From CADEDH01 sp965263455 (GTDB lineage: Bacteria; Actinomycetota; Acidimicrobiia; Acidimicrobiales; SZUA-35): a DNA stretch of 64,000 nt. The stretch is from positions 310,001-374,000 of the forward strand of contig CBDHHN010000004.1 of NCBI GenBank assembly GCA_965263455.1. Reading direction: 5' to 3'. The stretch's first letter is position 1, and every line of letters starts with the position of its first letter. The translations under genes and the position numbers were made by a program. Positions 35,835-43,272 of the stretch are shown piece by piece. The notes below the pieces were generated by a model. It made no database searches, had not been told where the DNA came from, and worked only from the letters and a program-made list of their open reading frames with translations.

Positions 35835-36707
35835 ATGACCGAGATCGTGGACACCGCCGCTGATCCGGAGCCCGGCCATCCCCTCAACTCCTGGCCTCGG
35901 CCACTGGCCTTCGTCCTCTCGGGGGGCGGAGCCTTCGGGTCGGTCCAGGTCGGCATGCTCCGGGCTCTGGCCCGACACGGCATCCACCCCGATCTGGTGG
36001 TCGGGTCCTCGGTCGGATCACTGAACGGTGCCATCATCGCCGCCGACCCGGTCGCCGCCCCCGATCGTCTGGCCGACCTGTGGACCACCATGAGCCGGGA
36101 CCAGGTCTTTGGCCACGGTCTGCTCGGCGCCGTGCGCAACCTGGCCGTCCGGAGGACCCTGAGCAGCTTCGACCAGCTGTCGTCGCTGATCGACCAGCAC
36201 CTGACGGCCGACCACTTCGACGACCTGTCCGTCCCCCTGGGGGCGGTGGCCACCGACGCCGCCATCGGCGAGCCCGAGATCCTCCGCACCGGACCGCTCA
36301 AGCCGGCCCTCCTGGCCAGCGCCGCCATCCCCGGGGTGTTCCCCGCCGTCACCATCGACGGCCGCCCGTACGTCGACGGCGGGGTCAGCGCCAACCTCCC
36401 GATCCGTCAGGCCATCGCCTTCGGAGCGCGGAGCGTCATCGCCCTCGATGCCGCTCCCCTACCGGCCCCGGCCGCCCCCCGCAAGCTGATCGGCACCCCG
36501 TTCCACGTGGCCACCCTCATGGTGCGGAACCAGCGGGCCCACGCCATCGACGACCTCGTCGGGCGCTATCCGATCCTGGTGCTGCCGTCGGTGACCCCGC
36601 ACGACATCGGCTCGTTCAACTTCCACCGCACGGCCGAACTCATCGACCGGGCCCAGCAGGCGGCCGAGACGGCACTGGCCTCGTCGACCTCGGTCCCGAC
36701 CCGCTGA
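35835..36707 (+). CDS. Patatin-like phospholipase (RssA/NTE-type)
   Basis: A 290-residue patatin-fold serine hydrolase. The Gly-rich oxyanion loop LSGGGAFGSVQVGML is followed by the nucleophile elbow VVGSSVGSLNGA (GxSxG), and the catalytic Asp lies in YVDGGVSANLP. The dyad is therefore complete. It probably hydrolyses lipids or lysophospholipids at the membrane. GGAAGGAG (35821-35828) precedes the ATG. No partner gene stands out; the next gene is convergent, 32 bases away. Confidence 0.88.
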   Translation: MTEIVDTAADPEPGHPLNSWPRPLAFVLSGGGAFGSVQVGMLRALARHGIHPDLVVGSSVGSLNGAIIAADPVAAPDRLADLWTTMSRDQVFGHGLLGAVRNLAVRRTLSSFDQLSSLIDQHLTADHFDDLSVPLGAVATDAAIGEPEILRTGPLKPALLASAAIPGVFPAVTIDGRPYVDGGVSANLPIRQAIAFGARSVIALDAAPLPAPAAPRKLIGTPFHVATLMVRNQRAHAIDDLVGRYPILVLPSVTPHDIGSFNFHRTAELIDRAQQAAETALASSTSVPTR

Positions 36708-36739
36708 TCCCCTCGTGCGGACCAGACGCCCGGCCGGTC

Positions 36740-37807
36740 CTAGCCGACGACGGTGGACGGGTCGGCGTGGGCGATGACGAAGTCGACCACATCCGACACG
36801 AGCCCGGTGGCCAGGCCCACGGCGGTGTCGGCCGCCCCGTAGTAGACCCACAACTCGTCACCCTGCGCCCCGGGCCGCGCCACGGCGGCGGTGGGGAAGA
36901 TCACGCCGTGGCGGAAGCCGCTCTGCTCGTGGTCCACCGACGGATCGAGGTCGAGCAGGGGAACGGTGGCGGCCGCCACCACCCGTGACGGGTCGTCGAC
37001 GTCGAGAAGCACGGCGGCGGCCCGGTACTCCTTGCCCCAGCCGTCCTCCCACCCCCGCTTGGTCTCGGCGTCGAGCACCGTCACCGCGTGCAGGATGCAC
37101 AACCAACCGCGGTCGGTCAGGACCGGGGGCGCTCCCGGTCCGACCTTGTCGTTGGCGAAGGGGATGCTTCCCCGGTCGAGGACGAAGCGGTGGTCACCCC
37201 AGTGGACCAGGTCGGGCGAGCGCGACAGCCACACCCCGTAGCGGCCGGCCCCCAGGGCCTCGGTGCCGTACTCGTGCATGGGGCGCTCCAACCGCAGCCA
37301 CCGGCCATCGACCCGCCGGGGAAAGACCACGTGGTTGCGATTGTCGGGCGGGCCCAGGCCGAGGGCCTCCCAGTGGTGGCCATCGTCGCTACGGGCCAAC
37401 CCGGCCCGCAGGCCATGGGTGGTGTCGGCGGCGAAGGTCATCACCAGGCGGGGATCGCCGGCTTCTCCGTCGAGGGCCGTCAGGCGGGGGTCGTAGATGC
37501 GCCACAGCTCGTCGTCGAGCCGACGATGGGGCTCCAGGGGGGCGAGGAGTTCGATGGCCCGCTCCCGGGGGAACGCGGTCCGGGGCTCGGGGGTCCAGGC
37601 GACGCCGTCATCGCTCCAGGCGAAGCCGATGTCGGTGGCCAACAGGTAGGGATCGCCGTCCACCCCCCGATCGACCCGGTACGCCATCAGGTACCGGCCG
37701 TCGAGGGCCACCACGCCCGGATTGAGGACCAGGACCATGTCGTCGTCGGGGAGGCCGTCGGCGGTGAGCACGGGGCCGGCCCCGTGGCGGACCAGTGGGG
37801 AATGCAC
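36740..37807 (-). CDS. GH130-type glycoside phosphorylase/hydrolase
   Basis: A 355-residue five-bladed-propeller-like protein resembling family GH130 (mannoside phosphorylases). Indicative segments are MVLVLNPGVVALDGRYLMAY near the start, then WRIYDPRLTAL, ERPMHEYGTEALG, GPGAPPVLTDRGWLCILHA and, near the end, DELWVYYGAADTAVGLATG. The GTG start at 37807 fits the family's N-terminus; the frame is open for another 635 codons upstream but that is opposite the next gene. It is divergent from a GH36-like gene 102 bases away, so the two probably process the same oligosaccharide. Confidence 0.82.
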   Translation of the reverse strand: MHSPLVRHGAGPVLTADGLPDDDMVLVLNPGVVALDGRYLMAYRVDRGVDGDPYLLATDIGFAWSDDGVAWTPEPRTAFPRERAIELLAPLEPHRRLDDELWRIYDPRLTALDGEAGDPRLVMTFAADTTHGLRAGLARSDDGHHWEALGLGPPDNRNHVVFPRRVDGRWLRLERPMHEYGTEALGAGRYGVWLSRSPDLVHWGDHRFVLDRGSIPFANDKVGPGAPPVLTDRGWLCILHAVTVLDAETKRGWEDGWGKEYRAAAVLLDVDDPSRVVAAATVPLLDLDPSVDHEQSGFRHGVIFPTAAVARPGAQGDELWVYYGAADTAVGLATGLVSDVVDFVIAHADPSTVVG

Positions 37808-37909
37808 GGCACCACGTTGGCAGCGGACGGGGCCGACCTTCACCACCCGATCCAGGAATTCACCTGACCGCCACCATGGGGCCACGGCGTGGCCTGCGAG
37901 ACTCCGTCC

Positions 37910-39937
37910 ATGGCGCCCGATCTGCCCGCTGAGCTGACGCTTTCGGCCCCCGAGGCCCTGGCCCCGTCGCTGACCCTGGAACGGCACGACGACCGGCTGG
38001 TCCTGCGGGCTGAGGCGGCGCTGACCGGCATGGCCACCCGCTGGTTCCACGATCCGGCCGTCCACGTGCCGATCCCGGTGGCCGCCCTGGGCCCCGGTAC
38101 CCGCCTGACCGGGTTCTCCTACGCCCAGTTCGCTTGGCCCGTGACCGGCGGGGCCGACGTCCGGTTCGACTTCAACCCGGCCGAGAACGTCAACGCCCTG
38201 CCCGCCGTGCTCCCCCTCCTCGCCGCCGCCCCCGACGGGGGCGTCCTGCTGATGGCCCCCCTCGACAGCTGGCACGACCAGGTGATCGGCGTGGTCCAGG
38301 GCGACGACGGCGTCAGCGAACTCCGGTGGGGTTGGCACGGCGACCTGGACGAGGTCCCGGCCGGGTTCACCAGCACCCTGGGCCTGTACCGGGGGGCGAC
38401 GGCGGCCGAGGTCCTCGACCGCTGGGGGTCCGAGATCCGGGAGCGGGCGGGCACGGCGCGACCCGACCTCGAGCACTCCCCCGCGCTCTCCCGGTTGTCG
38501 TACTGGACCGACAACGGTGCCGCCTACTGGTACCGCACCGAGCCCGGCCTGGACCTGCCCACCACCCTGGAACGCAAGCTCGACGAGCTCGACGAACTCG
38601 GAGTGCAGGTCGGCGCGGTCGAGCTCGACTCGTGGTTCTATCCCCACGAGATCAGCCGACCGGTGGCCGAGGTCGGCTACCTGGAGGAGGTGCCGCCAAC
38701 CGGGATGCTGGTGTGGGAGCCCCGACCCGACGTCCTCCCCGACGGGATCGAGGACCTCGCCCACCGGCTCGGCGACCGGCCCCTGATCCTCCACAGCCGC
38801 CACATCTCGCCCGCGTCGCCCTACGTCGACGACGGTTGGTGGGTCGACTTCACGGCCCAGCCGTCCGACCCCTCGTTCTTCCGCCGCTGGTTCGACGACG
38901 CCGCCCGGTGGGGGGCCTCGGTCATCGAACAGGACTGGATGGTCATGGCCTGGTTCGGGGTATGGGACCTGCGACGGATCCCGGGTCGGGCCGCCGACTG
39001 GCAGCGGGCCCTCGACCGGTCGGCGTCCGCCACCGGTATCGACCTGATCTGGTGCATGGCGACCCCGGCCGACCTCATGGCCTCGGTCGAACTCAGCCGG
39101 GTGGCCGCCGTACGGACCTGCGACGACTACCGCTACGCCCGGGACCCGGCCCGCCTCTGGCACTGGTACCTGACCGTGAACCGACTGGCCGGAGCGCTCG
39201 ACCTGGCCACGTTCAAGGACTGCTTCTTCTCCGCCGCCACCGCGCCGACGACACCGGCGGGCGGATCGGCCGCCCGGCCCGACACCGTCTCCAAGACCGG
39301 CGCCGAGACCGGCGCCGACACCGGCGAGGTCCCGTTCGGGGTCGACCCCCATGCCGAGGTCGAAGCCCTGCTGGCCGCCTTCTCGGCCGGGCCGGCCGGC
39401 ATCGGCGACCGGCTCGGCCACACCGATCCCGAGCTGGTGGCCCGGCTGTGCCGACCCGACGGGCTGCTGGTCCAGCCCGACGTCCCCCTCGGCATCAGCG
39501 ATGACGGCCTGTTCCGGCGGTGGGACGAGCCCGACGGCCTGTGCTGGGCCACGAGCCGGACCGGGCCCTGGCGCTACGTGGTGGCCCTCCACACCGCCAC
39601 CGATCCGGACCCGATCACCGACCGGTTCGAACTCGACGGCGAGTACCTGATCTACGACTGGCGGACCGGTTCGGCCGCCCCCGGCTCGGTGATCACGGCC
39701 ACGGCGGACCACCGGGGTTGGGCGCTGTTCGTCTGTTGCCCCCTGGAATCCGATCCCGACGGCCGCCCCGGGCAGCGGCGGGCCCTGATCGGGGATCCCG
39801 ACCGGTTCGCCACCATGGGTCGCCGCCGGGTCGCCGTCGCCGACGACGGGGCCCGCCTTCTCGGCGCGCCGGGTGAGGAACCGGAGCCGCCGTTGTGGTG
39901 GCGGGAAGGGGTCTCACCGCCGCTGGAACGACGGTGA
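37910..39937 (+). CDS. GH36/raffinose-synthase-like glycoside hydrolase (alpha-galactosidase type)
   Basis: A 675-residue protein with the clan GH-D layout: an N-terminal beta domain, a TIM barrel (VGAVELDSWFYPHE; RWGASVIEQDWMVMAWFGV) and a C-terminal beta part (LDGEYLIYDWRTGSA). The Asp in IEQDWM (about 342) is a candidate nucleophile and RTCDDYRYARD may hold the acid/base. A Thr/Gly/Ala-rich insertion at about 445-475 separates the barrel's last part. The ATG follows a GAGACT box by 6 bases. Its divergent partner is GH130-like. The exact linkage cleaved is unknown. Confidence 0.72.
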   Translation: MAPDLPAELTLSAPEALAPSLTLERHDDRLVLRAEAALTGMATRWFHDPAVHVPIPVAALGPGTRLTGFSYAQFAWPVTGGADVRFDFNPAENVNALPAVLPLLAAAPDGGVLLMAPLDSWHDQVIGVVQGDDGVSELRWGWHGDLDEVPAGFTSTLGLYRGATAAEVLDRWGSEIRERAGTARPDLEHSPALSRLSYWTDNGAAYWYRTEPGLDLPTTLERKLDELDELGVQVGAVELDSWFYPHEISRPVAEVGYLEEVPPTGMLVWEPRPDVLPDGIEDLAHRLGDRPLILHSRHISPASPYVDDGWWVDFTAQPSDPSFFRRWFDDAARWGASVIEQDWMVMAWFGVWDLRRIPGRAADWQRALDRSASATGIDLIWCMATPADLMASVELSRVAAVRTCDDYRYARDPARLWHWYLTVNRLAGALDLATFKDCFFSAATAPTTPAGGSAARPDTVSKTGAETGADTGEVPFGVDPHAEVEALLAAFSAGPAGIGDRLGHTDPELVARLCRPDGLLVQPDVPLGISDDGLFRRWDEPDGLCWATSRTGPWRYVVALHTATDPDPITDRFELDGEYLIYDWRTGSAAPGSVITATADHRGWALFVCCPLESDPDGRPGQRRALIGDPDRFATMGRRRVAVADDGARLLGAPGEEPEPPLWWREGVSPPLERR

Positions 39938-39943
39938 GACCCC
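39908..39943. terminator. 12-bp hairpin overlapping the stop codon of the GH36-like gene
   Basis: GGGGTCTCACCG (39908-39919) pairs exactly with CGGTGAGACCCC (39932-39943), with a 12-base loop. The TGA stop (39935-39937) is inside the right arm, so the last codons were recruited into the structure. It lies between convergent genes and could serve both strands. No T-tract follows. Confidence 0.65.
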
Positions 39944-40015
39944 GGTGACAGCCCCCGGGCCCGCAGCGATGGTCGGTCGACGGTCGAGGTGGGCCGATCC
40001 GTCCCGACCCGGGAC

Positions 40016-41398
40016 TCAGGGGCTGTAGACGTCGGCCTGGGGGAAGAACGCGGCCCAGGCGAACCAGAACTCGTTGCGGTGGATCACGGTGTCGAGTTGC
40101 TCTCCGGCCAGCGGCCCGTCCACGGCCTGGCCGAGCAGGTTCCAGGTGCTGGAGGTCTCGGCGTCGGTGAAGCCGTCGTCCCCGGCGGCGGTGAAGGTCA
40201 GGGTCTGATCCCCGACCCGCCGGTCGTAGGCCACCGCGGTACCGATGGCCTCGGCGTCGGCGATGGTCCCACTGTCGAGGGCGTCGGCGGTGTCGCCGCC
40301 CCACAGCACGGCCACCGGCACCCCGGCCACCACGTCGTTCACGGCGCCGGTGGCCGACACCGACTCGAAGGGGTAGGCCTTGTTCACCTCGTCGACCGAG
40401 ACCCCGACGACCCGTGACAGCGCCGGGTAGCGGGGGTCCGGCTCGCCGTCGAAGAGGAAGGGCTGCGGGCTGGAGGAGTACTCGACGTAGGGGTTGGCCC
40501 CGTAGGTGATGGGGAACCCGGTGTCACGGGCCAGGGAGAGGGCCTCGGGGAAGGCGTCGCGGGCCTCGGCGTAGGACACGATCGAGGTCGAGATGAGGTC
40601 GAGCCGGGTACCCGCCAACTCGCCCACGATGGCCTCGCCCGTGAGCTGCTGCCACAACGTGAGGGTGCGGTCGTCCCACATCACCAGGTCGGAGTTGCGG
40701 AGCAGGCCCGACACCCCGAAACGGAGGACCTCGCCCCCGACCCGACCGTCGAAGGAGATGGCGGTGTTGCACAGGGGGCAGTAGGTGACGATGACGGGGA
40801 CGTCGCCGAACCGGTCGTTGACGATCTCGTGGCGGGTCAGGATCGAGAGCGGATAGAAGCGCACCTCCCCCTCGTGGCGGACCAGGGCCCCCGGCTCCCG
40901 CTCGTCGAGCCAGGTGGCGGCGGCGATGGGCTCGAACTTGGGGTCATCGATCGGTGGAATGCGATCCCGGGGATCGTTGCTGGGGATCCCGACCTGGAGG
41001 TCGCCGAGGTCGATGGTCTGGCGGGTCCAGTCGGTGGTCCAGTCACCGGTGACCTGGAAGGCGAGGTCCTGGAGCGCCGAGCGGGGATCGTCGGCCACCA
41101 GGGTCACCCCCTCGTCGGAGGGCTCGGCCCCGCCCGACAGGTCGAACGGCTCGTCGGTGTCGGTCGAGGCGAACAGCTCGACCGGGGTCTCGGACTCGCC
41201 CCCGTCGGCGCTGTTCCCGTCGGCCCCGTCGTCGGCGTCGCCCTCGGGCGCCGTGCCCTCGGTCCCCTCGGCGGCGGACGCGTCGGGGGCGTCGGCCGCG
41301 GTGTCGGTGTCGTCGGTGGACGAGGAGCAGGCGGCGGCGACCAGGCTGAGGACCAGGATCAGCCCGAGCAGGCGGTGAGGGCGATGAAGCGAAGGCAC
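40016..41398 (-). CDS. DUF3179 lipoprotein
   Basis: A 460-residue envelope protein. The N-terminal lipobox is LVAAAC (Cys24), followed by an acidic Ser/Thr/Ala linker to about residue 85. The DUF3179 body carries TYCPLCNTAISFDGRV with the CPLC pair, SDLVMWDDRTLTLWQQLTG and ARDTGFPITYGANPYVEY. The function of DUF3179 is not established; the CPLC motif invites a redox or metal role. The start GTG at 41398 gives a normal lipoprotein signal. It sits between a convergent glycosidase and an LLM gene on its own strand. Confidence 0.85.
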   Translation of the reverse strand: MPSLHRPHRLLGLILVLSLVAAACSSSTDDTDTAADAPDASAAEGTEGTAPEGDADDGADGNSADGGESETPVELFASTDTDEPFDLSGGAEPSDEGVTLVADDPRSALQDLAFQVTGDWTTDWTRQTIDLGDLQVGIPSNDPRDRIPPIDDPKFEPIAAATWLDEREPGALVRHEGEVRFYPLSILTRHEIVNDRFGDVPVIVTYCPLCNTAISFDGRVGGEVLRFGVSGLLRNSDLVMWDDRTLTLWQQLTGEAIVGELAGTRLDLISTSIVSYAEARDAFPEALSLARDTGFPITYGANPYVEYSSSPQPFLFDGEPDPRYPALSRVVGVSVDEVNKAYPFESVSATGAVNDVVAGVPVAVLWGGDTADALDSGTIADAEAIGTAVAYDRRVGDQTLTFTAAGDDGFTDAETSSTWNLLGQAVDGPLAGEQLDTVIHRNEFWFAWAAFFPQADVYSP

Positions 41399-41455
41399 GG
41401 GGGGTGAACCGGAGTGACGGCCGTCATCTTCCCCGCCGTGGTCGCCCCGGCCGGT

Positions 41456-42349
41456 TCACGCCCGGTTGAGCGAGCCCAGGATCTCGATCGAGGCCAGGGC
41501 GTCGTCCTGGTCGAGCGACATGGACCGCATGACCAGTTCGTCGCAGCCGACGGCCCGCAGCCGTTCGACGTGGTCGGCCGCCTCGTCCGGTCCGCCGGTG
41601 ACGAGCACCTCGGCCCGCATGCCCCGGTACCCGCCGGCGATCAGGGCCTCGGCCCGCCGTGACGCCTCGGCCCCGTCGGGGCGGACCAGGACATCGCGCC
41701 GGACGACGACCCGGGGTTCGGTGCCGTGGCGGGCGCAGGCCTCCCGGTAGCCGTCGGCCAGACGGGCCACCTCGTCCACGGTGGTCCCGGGGCCGGCGTA
41801 CCAGGCGCCGCCCAGGCGGGCCGCCCGCTCCAGGGTCGCCGGGGCCTGACCGCCGATCCACCACTCGACGGTCTGGGTCGGACGGAGGCCGATGCTGGTC
41901 GGGCCCATGCCCAGGCTGGGGCTGGTCACCGTCTCGCCCTCGAGGAGGGCCCGGACCACGTCGATCGTCTCGTCGGTGACCCGGCCCCGGGTGGCCAGCG
42001 AGGCCCCCAGGGAGGCGAACTGCCGCTCGCCGCCACCGATCCCGACCTGGACGATGAACGGGGCGTCGACGAGGGCGGCCAGGGTCCCGATGTGCTCGGC
42101 CATGAACACCGGCGACCACAGGGGCACCAGGAACAGGCAGCCGGCCCGTCGGTCGGGCCAGTGGGCCAGCAGCCGTCCGAGGGTCGGCGTGTTCTGGGCG
42201 TACCACTTGGTCTGGGCGTGGTGGTCGCCGACGCTGAGCGACGACAACCCGGCCTCATGGGCGGCCTGGGCCCGCTCGACCATCATGGCCAGCGCCCGGG
42301 CCGGGCGGTCGGCCGTGAGCGACGACGACACGGAGATACCGATCTGCAT
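41456..42349 (-). CDS. LLM-class F420-dependent oxidoreductase
   Basis: A 297-residue luciferase-like enzyme, third of four in the window. It shows AGLSSLSVGDHHAQ, the strand FIVQVGIGGGERQFASLG and VEWWIGGQAPATLERAARLG. The ATG at 42349 is preceded by TAGGGT (42356-42361, minus strand) at exactly 6 bases, the leaderless-type arrangement seen elsewhere here. The neighbouring genes (NERD protein upstream, DUF3179 lipoprotein downstream) give no pathway hint. Confidence 0.84.
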   Translation of the reverse strand: MQIGISVSSSLTADRPARALAMMVERAQAAHEAGLSSLSVGDHHAQTKWYAQNTPTLGRLLAHWPDRRAGCLFLVPLWSPVFMAEHIGTLAALVDAPFIVQVGIGGGERQFASLGASLATRGRVTDETIDVVRALLEGETVTSPSLGMGPTSIGLRPTQTVEWWIGGQAPATLERAARLGGAWYAGPGTTVDEVARLADGYREACARHGTEPRVVVRRDVLVRPDGAEASRRAEALIAGGYRGMRAEVLVTGGPDEAADHVERLRAVGCDELVMRSMSLDQDDALASIEILGSLNRA

Positions 42350-42361
42350 GGTCGGACCCTA
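42350..42361 (-). promoter_or_regulatory. Leaderless-type -10 box TAGGGT for the LLM gene
   Basis: TAGGGT on the minus strand (42361 to 42356) is followed by six bases and then the ATG at 42349. There is no room for a Shine-Dalgarno site between box and start, supporting leaderless translation. Confidence 0.55.
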
Positions 42362-42376
42362 CCTGCGGTCAGGGCT

Positions 42377-43183
42377 TCAGGCCGGGGGCGGGAGCCCCTC
42401 TCCCCCGGTGAGCTCCATCCGCCCGGTGTGGGTCGAGGCCAGGGCCGGTTCGAAGACCCGGGCCAGGGCGGCCGCCACCGCCCCCGGGTCGTCGACCGGT
42501 CCGGGGGCGGCCACCAGTTCCCGCAGCCGGTCGAGGGTAACGAGGTGGACGCCGCGGAGGGTGGCGGTGCCCTGGCGGATCGACCCCGGGAGCGACAGCA
42601 GGTCCTGGAACACCACCACCCCGTGGACGGGGACGGATCCGACCGCGGTCAGCACCGCGGCCTGGCGCCGCAGGACGTGATCGATCACGGGATCGCGTTG
42701 CTGCCGCCGACCTCGACCCAGCAGCAGCTCTTCGGACCCCACGGTCACCTTGGTCGAGCGCACCACCGACTCGATGACGAACACCCCGGCCGGACCGACG
42801 GCGAGGTGGGCCACCGGCGGCCCGGAACCCCCGGGCCGGTGGCGGTCGTGAAGGGCGGCCACGCGGGCCCGACCGTCACCGCCCTCGCTCCGCAGGCCGT
42901 CGAGGACGACCCGGACCCGGCGTTGGAAATCGCCGTCCATCGCGAGCTGGTGGGCCCGGCGCAGGGCCCCGATGGCCCGGGCTTCGGTCGAGTTGTGGAG
43001 TCGAACCCGTCCCGCCCGATCGACGGCCGAGGCGATGGCGCCGGGGACGGGCGACCCCGGCTCCTCCGACGGTGCCGGGGTGGGCTGTTCGTCCGAACGG
43101 TGGAACTGCCGTTCGGACATGGTGAGCGCCGCCGCCACCACCGACGCCACCACCAGGACCAGGGCCACGACCACGACCGCCAC
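42377..43183 (-). CDS. Membrane-anchored NERD (nuclease-related) domain protein
   Basis: A 268-residue protein with one N-terminal membrane helix (VALVLVVASVVAAAL) and a cytoplasmic body. The C-terminal half resembles the NERD domain: LAVGPAGVFVIESVV, then the basic segment RGRRQQRDPVIDHVLRRQAAV and VHGVVVFQD. NERD domains belong to the restriction-endonuclease-like fold, but activity is unproven. I chose the GTG at 43183 because GAGGAGG (43192-43198) is 8 bases ahead; a TACGGT box (43230-43235, minus strand) makes an earlier GTG at 43228 too close to the likely transcription start. Confidence 0.72.
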   Translation of the reverse strand: MAVVVVALVLVVASVVAAALTMSERQFHRSDEQPTPAPSEEPGSPVPGAIASAVDRAGRVRLHNSTEARAIGALRRAHQLAMDGDFQRRVRVVLDGLRSEGGDGRARVAALHDRHRPGGSGPPVAHLAVGPAGVFVIESVVRSTKVTVGSEELLLGRGRRQQRDPVIDHVLRRQAAVLTAVGSVPVHGVVVFQDLLSLPGSIRQGTATLRGVHLVTLDRLRELVAAPGPVDDPGAVAAALARVFEPALASTHTGRMELTGGEGLPPPA

Positions 43184-43272
43184 GGTCGGTACCTCCTCGC
43201 CACCGTCGCCACTGCGCAGAGTGACCACAACCGTAGCCGTGACCGGTCACCGGACGGTTTCGGCGCCTCCGG

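Noticed and set aside
37808..39712. N-terminal extension of the GH130-like frame to 990 codons
   Set aside because: The added part lies antisense to the GH36-like gene and is low-complexity; the domain begins at the GTG at 37807.
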